NCBI GenBank assembly: GCA_025656455.1
Contig: JAHXHS010000007.1
Span: forward strand, 91,902-155,901
Direction of reading: 5' to 3'
Source of the DNA: Candidatus Thiodiazotropha sp. (ex Epidulcina cf. delphinae)
GTDB lineage: Bacteria > Pseudomonadota > Gammaproteobacteria > Chromatiales > Chromatiaceae
Length of the DNA: 64,000 nt
The notes under the pieces were generated by a model. The model was not told the origin of the DNA. It did no database searches and was given only the letters and a program-made list of their open reading frames with translations. This document shows, in pieces, positions 35,625 through 44,925 of this stretch (within the stretch, counting starts at the first letter, position 1; each line of letters starts with the position of its first letter). The position numbers and the translations under genes were made by a program.

Positions 35625-35700
35625 TTCAATGAGTCCCGGTTTTACTACTTATTTCAAGGTGATTTTGTTGCTGAGCCCGCCAAAACCGCCTTGAATTAAA

Positions 35701-35870
35701 TACTACCTGAATCCGTGGGTTCAGAGGGAGCGCAGCGTGCAAGATATTGATTCGGATAGCGTAATAAAAATTCGCAGCCATACCCTTAGGTCTGGTGAGA
35801 ATTTTTATATAGCTAGACGGATCAAGAGCTTGTGCGATGTGCCCCGATGAACTCACGGATTCAGGTACTA
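35701..35870. repeat. 170-bp inverted-repeat element abutting a MITE
   Basis: 35701-35722 and 35849-35870 are inverted copies (tactacctgaatccgtgggttc against gaactcacggattcaggtacta, two mismatches). The interior is AT-rich and non-coding. Its right end coincides with the left end (ACTAGT) of the element at 35867-36138, so one has inserted at the edge of the other. Confidence 0.65.
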
Positions 35871-36138
35871 GTGTGGTGTAACGTATAAACTGTACCAATC
35901 AGAGGCCCGTCAATGCCTCAAGACCAGGCGCAGCGCGCAGGCAATGGCAGCGCCCTTGTCAAGCGCTGCAACGCAGGATTGAGGCATTGACGGGCCTCCC
36001 TTCGGGCGAGGCGCTAAGCCGTCATCTGCGTTGTTGCGTTGCTTGGAAAGGGCGCGCCATTCCCGGCGCAACGCGCCTAGCAGCTAACGGCTTAGCGTCT
36101 CGCTGATTGGTACAGTTTATACGTTACACCACACTAGT
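35867..36138. mobile_element. 272-bp MITE-like element with perfect 36-bp terminal inverted repeats
   Basis: The ends 35867-35902 and 36103-36138 are exact reverse complements starting ACTAGTGTGGTGTAACG. The interior contains another inverted pair (aggcccgtcaatgcctc with gaggcattgacgggcct) and has no gene. The last 65 bp are repeated in inverse orientation at 63606-63670. It is a non-autonomous element by structure; no transposase is in the window. The ends carry CTAG, which may be the duplicated target. Confidence 0.85.
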
Positions 36139-36259
36139 TTGGGATGCGGATGACCGATCTGCAAGCTTTTAGCCCGTATTCGAAACTAATTACCGCTTTG
36201 ATGAAGCGGCGAAATCGACCAAAATGGATGGCAAGGCACTATCAGCGAGGAGTCGAGGC

Positions 36260-36715
36260 ATGTCAGAAGAGATCGGCAAATTTACCATTCATCTCGAGCA
36301 ACAGGAGGACTACGCCTTCCGGGTGAAATTCGATCTGAAGAAGGCGCCGGATGTGATCATGGATGAACCACCGCCATTGGGCGAGCGTAACGGCCCCAAT
36401 GCCTCGCGGATGTTGGCGGCGGCCGCTGCCAATTGCCTCAGCGCCAGTCTGATGTTCTGCCTCGCCAAGGAGGAGGTGCCCGCGCACAATCTCACCACCG
36501 AGGTTACCTGCACCATGATCCGCAATGATAAGCGACGCTTGCGGGTCGGCCGCCTGGACGTGCGCATCACCCTGGGCAATGAACTCCTGGCATCGAGGAA
36601 GTTGGAGCGTTGCATGACCCTGTTTGAAGACTTCTGCGTCGTTACCGCCAGTATCCGGGAGGGTATTCCGGTCGGTGTGGAAGTGGTGAATGGGGATGGT
36701 GAAATACTGCACTAG
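36260..36715 (+). CDS. OsmC/Ohr-family protein
   Basis: 151 aa from ATG 36260 with AGGAGTCGAGGC upstream. The OsmC fold pattern is present, with the redox Cys in NCLSASLMFCLAK and the second in LFEDFCVVTASI. Family members reduce hydroperoxides using a Cys pair and dihydrolipoamide or lipoylated proteins. Here the spacing and the extra Cys (CTMIR, RCMTLFEDFC) are somewhat atypical, so the exact subfamily is unsure. The last 74 bp overlap the end of the convergent GGDEF-EAL gene. Confidence 0.82.
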   Translation: MSEEIGKFTIHLEQQEDYAFRVKFDLKKAPDVIMDEPPPLGERNGPNASRMLAAAAANCLSASLMFCLAKEEVPAHNLTTEVTCTMIRNDKRRLRVGRLDVRITLGNELLASRKLERCMTLFEDFCVVTASIREGIPVGVEVVNGDGEILH

Positions 36716-39506
36716 TCGCAAGGGTCTCTAGTCGGCTCTGTTGATGCTGCAGCAATTGGCACACTGCCGTGCCTGTCATGGGGCGGTGAAACAGGTTTCC
36801 CTGAAAACTCCGGCAGCCCATGGACAGCAGTAGATTGAATTCGGCCTCACGCTCCACGCCTTCGGCCATCAGCGTCAATCCCATCTGCTGCGCCAGCAGG
36901 ATGATCCCGCCCATGATGGTCCTTCTGCCGGTCCGCAGGTCGATCTCCGAGACGAACGCCCGGTCCACCTTCAGTCTGTCGATGGGCAGCTCCTGTAGAA
37001 ACAGCAGCGATGAGTAGCCGGTGCCGAAATCGTCGATTGCCAAGCGTACTCCCAGCGATTTTATCGCTTGCAGTTTGCGTTGAGTCTCACTGACGCTGGC
37101 AATCAGGGAACTCTCGACCAGATCGAGTTCAAGATAGTGTCCAGGCATATCGTATTCGCGTAACAAACGCTCCAGATCGTCCACCAGATCCGCCTGGGCA
37201 AACTGCATGGCAGAGATATTTACTGAAACATAGTCGATCTCGGAGAGGAGGCCCATCTCATCCCAGGCGTGCATCTGCTCGAAGGCTTTTCGCAGTATGA
37301 AACGGCCGAGTCGCGGCATCTGGCCGGTCTCTTCAGCCACCGCGATCAAACGAGTGGGGCTGACCTCGCCCAGTTCCGGGTCATTCCACCTCAGCAAGGC
37401 CTCCAGGGCGAAAACTCGAGACTCGGGATCGACCTGCGGCTGATAGAGAAGACGCAGCCGCTCCTTGGTCATGGCCTCCGGCAAGCGGCTATGGATGGTT
37501 AGCCAGTCGCGGCTGGCCTCCTCCATTTCAGGGGAATAGAAACTGATGGAGTTGCGTCCTTGGGTCTTCGCATTCGTGACGGCGGCGTCTGAATAGCGTA
37601 GCGCCTCGCCGGCGCTCTTGCCCCCCAAGGGGAGGATAACGACGCCAATGCTCGCGGTGAGCCGCACCACCAGCGTGTCGCGGATGAATGGCTCCGCCAG
37701 CACCTTGCCGATCTCCTCTGCCCTGTATTGCGCCAGCCGCGCCATTTCCTGCGCATCTGTCTGTTGCGCCTCGGTCAACAGAACGAACTCGTCCCTGCCG
37801 ATATGGGCCAGGATATCGGTTCGCTCGCAACAGGCCTCCAGGCGTCTGGCCGTTTCCGCCAAGATGCTGTCGCCCAGGTCGTGCCCTAGGGTCTCGTTGA
37901 TCTGTTTGAAACGGTCCAGGTCTATATGAAGCAGTGCGCCAAAGGTCCCATTCTGTCTGGCCAGGGCCAGTTGCTGTTGCAGGCGATCCAGCAGCAGCAG
38001 GCGATTCGGCAGGTTGGTAAGATCGTTATACTGCACCAGGTATTGGATCCTCGCTTCCGTTTGCAGGCGAAAGGTTATGTCCTTGAAACTGACCACCACG
38101 CCGAGCTGATCCCGCGGGTGCGCAATCGGTATCACTTGATATTCCACCGGAAAGGGCTCGCCCTCCTTGCGCCAGTAGAGATCCTGGCCACTATGGGCCT
38201 CCAGGCTCCTCAACGGATCGTCGTGATCGGCTTGTTCCCTATCTCCAGATCCCTCGGCGTCAGCGGGGATGGGGTGGACCAGCCGGGAGAAGTCGGCACC
38301 AATCACCGCCTCATGGGTGTAACCGAGCATTCGCAGTGCGGATGGATTGATGAAGCTGACACGGCCGCGGACATCCAGGCCGAGAACGCCATCGCCCGTT
38401 GAGGTCAGGATCAGCCGGAGCTGTTCCTCCTCCCGTTTCAGGGCTTGTACCGACTTCCTGATACGCAGGCGTTGATGGGCGGTGAGCATGGCGATGATCA
38501 ACAGCAGGATGGAGATCAACAGCGAGATCCTCATCCACAGTCGCTGTTGCGATGCCAGTAATCGGTTCTGCTCAGCATCCAGCATCGCCACTACCAACCG
38601 ATAGTGATGTTTGTGTTGGGTGGAACCGTAGTGAACCGTGCGAAAGGAAAACAACCCTTGTCGATGGTCGATCTGCCCTGCCTCTTTGCCCTGCATGATC
38701 GACCACACCTCCGGATAGGTCAGATCGAAGCGCATATTATTTCCGCTCCCGTCTTCGAGCATGAACCCCCATTCCTGATCGGTGTTGAAGCCACGCAGGA
38801 AGTAGCCCGAATCATCCAGCAGCAGCAGATGGTTTTCAGTCAGTTCGGCATGCGTGGCCAGGTCATCGAGGAGATGGCGGGCCAGCACGTTGAGTATCAG
38901 TAAGCCTATTGTCTCCCCCCGGCTATCCGGCAGCGGAGTGGCCAGACGCAGCATCGGCTTATAGGGGAGTTCCAGCTTTCCGTGCTCGATATTCAGGTCG
39001 ATCGGTGAGGCATAGGTCTGCCCGGGATCGAGTTGCATGAGATCCTGAAAATAGTAGCGCCGGGACTTGTTCTGCAGGGCCAGGCTAGGGACTCGGCTGG
39101 CGCCGTGGGATGTCAGATCGACTCGCAGCAGTTCCCTGCCTGCGGTATCGAGAAGGCGTATTTGGTCGTAGAGCTGTTTTTCAGCGGCGAACAATGCCCA
39201 ATCCGCCGCAACACGCCCCATGATTTGCTCGTCTCCTTGTTGGATGGCGATTACCAGTGCGGGGTTGCTGGCCAGCAGTTTCAGGTCGCCGACCAGTTCC
39301 TTGCGTCGCTTCTCCAGGGCGATCAGAGTGCTGTTCGCTGAGAGTTCAGAAAGCCTGCGCCAGCGCTCACTCGCGCCCTCCGCGGTCAACTGATAGCCTA
39401 TCCAGATAATCAGATTGACGAGCACCAGCAAGGGGAGTGCGATCAACAGGCTCTGCCATAGCAACGGCCTGATCGCTCCAGGGGACAATTTTTCATGGGT
39501 GGGCAT
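36642..39506 (-). CDS. Membrane GGDEF-EAL protein with PAS; degenerate GGDEF
   Basis: 954 aa from the ATG at 39506 (AGGGA six bases before; upstream ATGs at 39512 and 39560 are possible). Helix at about 15-35, a periplasmic sensor of about 280 residues, a second helix (LLISILLLIIAMLTA), PAS (about 355-480), GGDEF (about 500-660) and EAL (about 675-930). The GGDEF signature reads GRDEF, so diguanylate cyclase activity is doubtful. The EAL signature EALLRW is intact, with DFGTGYSSL and the expected ENxxI-like block altered; cyclic-di-GMP phosphodiesterase is the likely activity. The C-terminus overlaps the OsmC gene by 74 bp. Confidence 0.9.
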   Translation of the reverse strand: MPTHEKLSPGAIRPLLWQSLLIALPLLVLVNLIIWIGYQLTAEGASERWRRLSELSANSTLIALEKRRKELVGDLKLLASNPALVIAIQQGDEQIMGRVAADWALFAAEKQLYDQIRLLDTAGRELLRVDLTSHGASRVPSLALQNKSRRYYFQDLMQLDPGQTYASPIDLNIEHGKLELPYKPMLRLATPLPDSRGETIGLLILNVLARHLLDDLATHAELTENHLLLLDDSGYFLRGFNTDQEWGFMLEDGSGNNMRFDLTYPEVWSIMQGKEAGQIDHRQGLFSFRTVHYGSTQHKHHYRLVVAMLDAEQNRLLASQQRLWMRISLLISILLLIIAMLTAHQRLRIRKSVQALKREEEQLRLILTSTGDGVLGLDVRGRVSFINPSALRMLGYTHEAVIGADFSRLVHPIPADAEGSGDREQADHDDPLRSLEAHSGQDLYWRKEGEPFPVEYQVIPIAHPRDQLGVVVSFKDITFRLQTEARIQYLVQYNDLTNLPNRLLLLDRLQQQLALARQNGTFGALLHIDLDRFKQINETLGHDLGDSILAETARRLEACCERTDILAHIGRDEFVLLTEAQQTDAQEMARLAQYRAEEIGKVLAEPFIRDTLVVRLTASIGVVILPLGGKSAGEALRYSDAAVTNAKTQGRNSISFYSPEMEEASRDWLTIHSRLPEAMTKERLRLLYQPQVDPESRVFALEALLRWNDPELGEVSPTRLIAVAEETGQMPRLGRFILRKAFEQMHAWDEMGLLSEIDYVSVNISAMQFAQADLVDDLERLLREYDMPGHYLELDLVESSLIASVSETQRKLQAIKSLGVRLAIDDFGTGYSSLLFLQELPIDRLKVDRAFVSEIDLRTGRRTIMGGIILLAQQMGLTLMAEGVEREAEFNLLLSMGCRSFQGNLFHRPMTGTAVCQLLQHQQSRLETLATSAVFHHPHSPLPHRPEYPPGYWR

Positions 39507-39621
39507 TCGCATTCCCTGCGTTCGCGCAGAATAGCTGAAAGGATAATTAATGCATAGCATATTGTCGGCATTTTGCCTGTGGTAACAAGATTACAGGCAT
39601 TTTTTTCTTGACGCCCCACCC

Positions 39622-41655
39622 TCATCCCGCTATCCCGCTGTGGCGCAACAGCGGGCCGATCTCAGGCTCCCTGCCTCTGAATGCGACGAAAAGATCCATG
39701 GCGTCCCTGGATCCTCCCTGCTCGAGAATCTCGCGCAGAAAGGCCTGTCCCGCATTCGGATCGAAGACGCCCTTCTCTTCGAATAGGGAGAAGGCGTCGG
39801 CGGAGAGCACTTCGGCCCATTTGTAGCTGTAGTAACCTGCGGCATATCCGCCGGCAAAGATATGCGAGAAGCCGTGCGCGAAGCGGTTCCAGGCGGGTGG
39901 TTCGAGCACCGATACCTGACGCCGCACCTCTTCAAGGATATCGTAGATCCTGCCGCCCCGGGCCGGATCGAACTCACCATGGATTCTGAAATCGAACAGT
40001 GAGAATTCGAGTTGACGCACCATCTGCATCGCCGACTGGAAGTTCTTGGCGGCGAGCATGCGTTGGTAGAGCTCGTCGGGAATGGGCTCGCCGCTGTCCA
40101 CATGTCCCGAGACCAACGCCAGCGCCTCCTTTTCCCAACACCAGTTTTCCATGAATTGGCTGGGAAGCTCGACAGCATCCCAGGCCACGCCGTTGATACC
40201 AGCCACCGCCGGGTAGTCGACCTTGGTCAGCAAATGGTGCAGGCCATGACCGAATTCGTGAAACAGGGTCTCCACCTCGTTGTGTGTGAAAAGGGCGGGC
40301 TTGCCGTCCACCGGGGGAGAGAAGTTGCAGGTGAGATAGGCGACCGGGATCTGGTCCACGGCGTAGCTGAAGAAACGGGATGCGCACTCATCCATCCAGG
40401 CGCCGCCGCGCTTTTTCGGCCGGGCGTAGAGGTCGAGGTAGAACTGGCCGCGAAGATGCCGGTCAGCATCGCGGATTTCAAAAAAACGCACATCAGGGTG
40501 CCAGGTGTCGACACCATTGACTTCGTTGATGCGGGTGCCGTAGAGACGCTCCACTACCGCGAACATGCCGGATACCACCCGGGGTTCGGGAAAGTAGGGC
40601 TTGAGCTCCTCCTGGCTGATATTGTGACGATGCTGGCGCAGTTTCTCCGAATAGTAGCCGATATCCCAGGCCTGCAGATCGGTCATGCCGTATTCTGTTT
40701 CGGCAAATACCCGCAGCTCCTCGAGTTCCCGTTCGGCCTGGGGGTGGGAGCGCTCGGCCAGATCGGTGAGAAACAGCATTACCTCGTCGGTGGAGCGGGC
40801 CATCTTGCGCGCCAGGGACCGCTCGGCATAGTTGGTAAAACCCAGCAAACGGGCCTGTTCGTGACGCAGGACAAGGATCCGCTCCATCACTGCTGTGTTG
40901 TCCCACTGGCCGGTATGGGGGCCCTGGTCAGAGGCGCGGGTGGTGAATGCCTCATAGACCTCTTGGCGCAGATCGCGATCGTCCGCATAGGTCATAACCG
41001 GCAGATAGGAGGGAAACTCCAGGGTCAGCAGCCAGCCGTCCCGGTCATGCTGGCGGGCGGTCTGTTTCGCCAGCGCCAGGGCGGAGTCGGGCAGGCCGGC
41101 GAGCGCCGCTGGGTCACTGATGAGTCTGCTCCAGGCGTTGGTGGCGTCAAGCAGGTTCTCCTCGAACTTGGTGGTAAGCTGCGACAACTCCCGGTTGATT
41201 TCCTTGAACCGTTGCTGTTCATCACTCGCCAGATCGACGCCGGAGAGGCGGAATTCGAGCAAGCCATTCTCCAGTAGCTTTTGCTGTGCCCGGTCGAGAC
41301 CTTCAGCCTGATTCGCCACCTGCTTGTAGGCCTCGCAGAGCCTGTTGTTTTGCCCGATCTCGGTGGCGTACTCGCTGAGTTTGGGCAAGCAGGCGTTGTA
41401 GGCGGCGCGCAGCTCATCGTTGTTGACCACGGCGTTCATGTGGCTGACCGGCGACCAGGTGCGATTGAGCCGGTCTTCCGCCACTTCCAAGGGTTCAATG
41501 AGGTTCTCCCATGAGTATCCGGTTTGGTTGTTCAGCAGCGCTTCGATAATTTGGCGGTTTTCCTGCAGCAATCGATCGACCGCTGGTTCCACCATTTCAG
41601 GGGTAATGGCGGAGAAAGCGGGCAGTCCCTGCATCTCTAACAGTGGATTGTTCAT
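39622..41655 (-). CDS. prlC: Oligopeptidase A (M3 metallopeptidase)
   Basis: 677 aa, the usual length. The zinc motif HEFGHGLHHLL lies near residue 465, with the third ligand Glu about 25 residues on (ELPSQFMENW). Other M3 landmarks are GRIYDILEEVRRQV and FAHGFSHIFAGGYAAGYYSYKWAEVL. It degrades short peptides and signal-peptide fragments in the cytosol. It precedes the CNP1-like gene on the opposite side by 26 bp, all leftward. Confidence 0.95.
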   Translation of the reverse strand: MNNPLLEMQGLPAFSAITPEMVEPAVDRLLQENRQIIEALLNNQTGYSWENLIEPLEVAEDRLNRTWSPVSHMNAVVNNDELRAAYNACLPKLSEYATEIGQNNRLCEAYKQVANQAEGLDRAQQKLLENGLLEFRLSGVDLASDEQQRFKEINRELSQLTTKFEENLLDATNAWSRLISDPAALAGLPDSALALAKQTARQHDRDGWLLTLEFPSYLPVMTYADDRDLRQEVYEAFTTRASDQGPHTGQWDNTAVMERILVLRHEQARLLGFTNYAERSLARKMARSTDEVMLFLTDLAERSHPQAERELEELRVFAETEYGMTDLQAWDIGYYSEKLRQHRHNISQEELKPYFPEPRVVSGMFAVVERLYGTRINEVNGVDTWHPDVRFFEIRDADRHLRGQFYLDLYARPKKRGGAWMDECASRFFSYAVDQIPVAYLTCNFSPPVDGKPALFTHNEVETLFHEFGHGLHHLLTKVDYPAVAGINGVAWDAVELPSQFMENWCWEKEALALVSGHVDSGEPIPDELYQRMLAAKNFQSAMQMVRQLEFSLFDFRIHGEFDPARGGRIYDILEEVRRQVSVLEPPAWNRFAHGFSHIFAGGYAAGYYSYKWAEVLSADAFSLFEEKGVFDPNAGQAFLREILEQGGSRDAMDLFVAFRGREPEIGPLLRHSGIAG

Positions 41656-41681
41656 CGGAATGGCTCCGGTTTTTTCAGGCC

Positions 41682-42239
41682 TTAAGGCGTCCGGGTGTAT
41701 TCGCTGTCGAGGCGGCGATTGTCTTGCATGGCGCGGATCACCTCAGCGGGCGGGTTGGGCCGGCCGGTCAGCAGATTGCACAGGAGATCGTCATACAGCG
41801 CCGCGCGATAGTCTGTGGATTCGTCCTTGGGAATGGGGGACCATGCGCTGTCAGCGGCGGAGACCAGGCGCTCCGCATTGCCGTAGGCATAGACCCGGTA
41901 TTCCCTTTCGCGGCATCGAAAGCCCTCATAGGAGCTGTTGACCGCCCCTGAGGTCGAACGGATCACCAGGGCAAAGCGGGTCACGCCATCGCCGTAGGTC
42001 TTGAGCGAACCGCGCTCGATGAAATAGTGAAACCGGCTCTTTTGTGCGCCGACCCGGAATTCCTGCAGGTCGCTCAGGTCGATCCTATCCGGCACCTCGA
42101 TCTCACCCTCCTGCCACGCCGGCGCGGGTTTCACCCATTGCGGCCCGGGTTGCGGATCGTCCATCAGGATATCCCGTGCTTGTGCGGTGGGCAGAAGTAA
42201 CAGCCCGATCAAGGCGATCAGGGAGGGTTTCAGAACCAT
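41682..42239 (-). CDS. CNP1-like family exported protein
   Basis: 185 aa from the ATG at 42239. A signal peptide (LIALIGLLLLPTAQA) is followed by a compact domain with blocks FRVGAQKSRFHYFIERGSLKTYGDGVTRFALVIRS, SSYEGFRCREREYRVYAYG and DYRAALYDDLLCNLLTGRPN. This matches the CNP1-like family of uncharacterised periplasmic proteins. The function is unknown. It is in a leftward run with prlC. Confidence 0.78.
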   Translation of the reverse strand: MVLKPSLIALIGLLLLPTAQARDILMDDPQPGPQWVKPAPAWQEGEIEVPDRIDLSDLQEFRVGAQKSRFHYFIERGSLKTYGDGVTRFALVIRSTSGAVNSSYEGFRCREREYRVYAYGNAERLVSAADSAWSPIPKDESTDYRAALYDDLLCNLLTGRPNPPAEVIRAMQDNRRLDSEYTRTP

Positions 42240-42418
42240 TTGGTTTCCTTTGTCGGTGAATCGTGGCGTCAGCCATTTTCGCACTACTCCGCCCTTCGAG
42301 GAATAGCCGTATACCACGAACCCCTCATGGTATCGATAGTTCGGCGCAACACCGATGGTTTGATGCCTTGCTTGAGGCAGGCACACAACGGTTGAACCCG
42401 GCATATTAGGTTGCCGGG

Positions 42419-43369
42419 TTAATAAATGAACCGGGCTGCAACCAGCCATACTCCCCCCGAACCAAGGAGGAAAAAGCCAGCCAGCGCCGCAATGGCGAGA
42501 TAGCGGTGGCGCCTCACCAGATCAAACTCCTCCTTGGTGGAGATCAGCAGCGGGCGACGGCCGGAGCCGGTGCTGCTCAAGGTGTGCAGGGGTTGCTGGT
42601 CCTCCTGCATCTGCTCACGGGTGACCTCCCGCTTCGCGGTGTGCCGCGCCGTCTCCCACTCATCGACATCGATCCGCCCGTCCCGGTTTTTGTCGAACCG
42701 CTGCAGCAGGGCGGCATGGTCGGCCTTCCATTGGCGAAGACGACCCTTGATCATGTCGTCGCGCATCGCCTTGCGATCCATCTCGCCGATAGAGGTGAAC
42801 AGGCCGATGGCATACAACGGATCGCCGGGAACGATGGTCTCCTCGGAATAGCGGTAGTCACCGCCGAAGGTGGTATTGATCGAGATACGTAGGCCGAACC
42901 GGTTGAAGGTATTGTGAGTGGTACCTGTGCCTTTGTCCGGTCCGCCGGTGGGGGTGGCGTTAGGTCCATACCAGATGCTCTTTTCACTGGGTGTGATGCT
43001 AGCGCCGTCCGGGTCCAGGATGCATTCGCCTGTGGCATCTTGTATCAGAAACAGACTATCGCTCTTATCCGTGCGGACCGTGCGCCAGCCTTTGTCGCCC
43101 TTCCGTTCGGTCTTGTAACGCCACCAGCAACAGGGTGTGCCGCTGAGGGGAGCGATGACCGGTTCACCGGGCATCATTGTCGCCACTCCGATCAACTCTA
43201 CATAGCCTTGCGGGGCTGAGCGGATGCGGGAAGTCGGGGTGTCCTCGATCAATCTCGCCCGATGGATGTTGCGAAAGGCGAAATAGAGCGCAAGCAGCGA
43301 CGTCAGGGTCAGCAGGGTGGCCCAGAACCAGAACTCCCCGTCACCCAGGTTGGTGAAATAACCCAGCAC
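42419..43369 (-). CDS. Membrane protein with GIDE-like domain and EF-hand
   Basis: 316 aa; the start codon is GTG at 43369 and its ribosome-binding site (GAGG) lies inside the neighbouring repeat element. Helix at about 15-35 and another near the C-terminus (AIAALAGFFLLGSGGVWLVAA). Between them is a GIDE-type domain (LIGVATMMPGEPVIAPLSGTPCCWWRYKTER). One canonical EF-hand loop, DKNRDGRIDVDEWE, suggests calcium binding. The LemA gene lies just upstream on the same strand, a pairing seen in other proteobacteria. Function unknown. Confidence 0.82.
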   Translation of the reverse strand: MLGYFTNLGDGEFWFWATLLTLTSLLALYFAFRNIHRARLIEDTPTSRIRSAPQGYVELIGVATMMPGEPVIAPLSGTPCCWWRYKTERKGDKGWRTVRTDKSDSLFLIQDATGECILDPDGASITPSEKSIWYGPNATPTGGPDKGTGTTHNTFNRFGLRISINTTFGGDYRYSEETIVPGDPLYAIGLFTSIGEMDRKAMRDDMIKGRLRQWKADHAALLQRFDKNRDGRIDVDEWETARHTAKREVTREQMQEDQQPLHTLSSTGSGRRPLLISTKEEFDLVRRHRYLAIAALAGFFLLGSGGVWLVAARFIY

Positions 43370-43371
43370 TC

Positions 43372-43501
43372 GTGTACCTCGTCATTGATATTGTAACATT
43401 CAGCGAGCCAGGAAGGGGTCAGCCACGCCCCGCAGGAAGTGCCCTTGGGGTGCAAGGCATGCCTCGCCGGGAATGGCCCAGCCCTTGCCGAGAGGCATAC
43501 A
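43372..43501. repeat. Copy of the gtgtacctcgtc repeat family between LemA and GIDE genes
   Basis: 43372-43418 matches the 20501-20548 and 63561-63610 (inverted) copies with a few differences. The inner hairpin aaggcatgcctcgcc...gaggcat (43452-43499) matches that at 20560-20602. The element fills the whole gap between the two genes, contributes the ribosome-binding site of the GIDE gene and ends in the LemA stop codon (CTAG). Confidence 0.75.
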
Positions 43502-44074
43502 CTAGCTGAACAGGTTCCCCATATCGACGTCGGTCAGTTCAGCTTCGTTGAACTCCAAGAGTTCCGCTGGCTTGAATCCGAAATTTTTGGCCAGGATGAG
43601 ATCAGGGAACTGTTCGATACGGACATTGTTGATGTTCACGCTGTCGTTGTAGAATTCGCGCCTGTCGGCAATGCTGTTCTCCAGCCCGGTGATGCGGGAT
43701 TGCAGATGCAGAAAGGTGTCGTTGGCCTTCAGATCCGGGTAGTTCTCCGCTACCGCGAACAGATTGCCGAGACCCAGCCGCAGCTGACTCTCGGCGGCGC
43801 CGACAGCCCCCACATCGCCCTGGCGCATGGCGTTGTTAACGGCGGCGCGGGCCTGCATCACCTTCTCCAGGGTCTCCTGTTCGAACTTCATGTACTGCTT
43901 ACAGGTCTCCACCAGCTTGGGCAGCTCGTCATGGCGCTGTTTCAGCAACACGTCGATATTGGCCCAGGCCTTGGTCACGTCATGCTTAAGTCGCACCAGG
44001 TTGTTGTAAATCAGCACACCATAGATCAGGATAGCGACTGACGTCCCGATCAGGACGAAAATTACGATTTCCAT
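43502..44074 (-). CDS. lemA: LemA-family protein
   Basis: 190 aa from the ATG at 44074 with AGGT upstream. One N-terminal helix (IVIFVLIGTSVAILIYGVLIY) is followed by the LemA helical domain: NLVRLKHDVTKAWANIDVLLKQRHDELPKLVETCKQYM, SQLRLGLGNLFAVAENYPDLKAN and RREFYNDSVNINNVRIEQFPDLILAKNFGFKPAELLEF. An inner-membrane protein with a cytosolic N-terminus; role in envelope physiology unclear. Confidence 0.93.
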   Translation of the reverse strand: MEIVIFVLIGTSVAILIYGVLIYNNLVRLKHDVTKAWANIDVLLKQRHDELPKLVETCKQYMKFEQETLEKVMQARAAVNNAMRQGDVGAVGAAESQLRLGLGNLFAVAENYPDLKANDTFLHLQSRITGLENSIADRREFYNDSVNINNVRIEQFPDLILAKNFGFKPAELLEFNEAELTDVDMGNLFS

Positions 44075-44097
44075 AACTTCAGATACCTCTGCTTGCC

Positions 44098-44628
44098 ATG
44101 TCGAAACTCCGACGATTTGAATCACGCCGTCCCAAACTAGCCGAAGACGCCTGGGTCGATGATAGCGCTGTAGTGATCGGCGATGTCAATATTGCATCAC
44201 AGACCTCCATTTGGCCAATGTGTGTCATTCGCGGCGATGTGCACCGGATACGCATCGGCGCCCGCACCAATATCCAGGACGGTTCAGTGCTGCACGTCTC
44301 CCATGACAGCCACTACCTGCCTGGCGGCCGTCCCTTGACCGTTGGCGACGGCGTTACGGTCGGTCACCGCGTGCTGTTGCACGGCTGTGAGATCGCCGAT
44401 GGCTGCTTTATCGGCATGGGGTCGACAATTCTTGATGGCGCCGTGTTGCAGCCGGGGGTGATGCTGGGCGCCGGCTCCCTGGTTCCCCAGGGCCGAATCC
44501 TGGAAGGCGGCTACCTGTGGCTGGGCAGCCCGGCGCGGCGGGTGCGCGCCCTCAACGCCACAGAGAGAGCGATCATCGAATATACGGCCGGGCACTATGT
44601 GGAGTTGGCGGATCGTCACCGGGCTTAG
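44098..44628 (+). CDS. Gamma-class carbonic anhydrase / YrdA-like protein
   Basis: 176 aa. A left-handed beta-helix of hexapeptide repeats (VVIGDVNIASQTSIWPMCVIRGDVHRIRIGARTNIQDGSVLHVS). The three metal-ligand histidines are in LHVSHD (first) and in TVGHRVLLHGC (second and third). The Arg and Gln of the active site (RGDV, NIQDG) are retained. The usual YrdA product of about 180 aa; reversible CO2 hydration is possible. Divergent from lemA. Confidence 0.9.
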   Translation: MSKLRRFESRRPKLAEDAWVDDSAVVIGDVNIASQTSIWPMCVIRGDVHRIRIGARTNIQDGSVLHVSHDSHYLPGGRPLTVGDGVTVGHRVLLHGCEIADGCFIGMGSTILDGAVLQPGVMLGAGSLVPQGRILEGGYLWLGSPARRVRALNATERAIIEYTAGHYVELADRHRA

Positions 44629-44690
44629 AGCCTTGGCGGACCTCTGATATCAGCAATTATTAACCCAGCATTATCATATTGAAAAAGCAC

Positions 44691-44827
44691 TAGCCTGCAT
44701 TTCTCACATCCCTTCGTAGCGAGGCGGTTCGAGAGTGCGTCCTGTCTGGCGTTCGCGACCGAGGGAACGCCAGACAGGACGCGCCATTGGGCCGCCGCAG
44801 GAGGAGGGGTGTGAGAAATGCAGGCTA
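44691..44827. repeat. 137-bp inverted-repeat element bounded by CTAG
   Basis: Terminal repeats 44691-44708 and 44810-44827 (tagcctgcatttctcaca and its complement) are perfect. An inner perfect pair (gcgtcctgtctggcgttc... and ...gaacgccagacaggacgc) forms a cruciform. The right end is repeated at 20684-20701. Together with flanking CTAG at both ends this looks like a short mobile repeat. It lies upstream of the kinase gene. Confidence 0.8.
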
Positions 44828-44925
44828 GGAACATACGTCATATCTCTCTTTCCCCTAAAGAGAGTATGGAAATGGCCGATAATAGCAAACAGAACCTCTG
44901 TATATCGTATCGGAGAAGTAACGCC

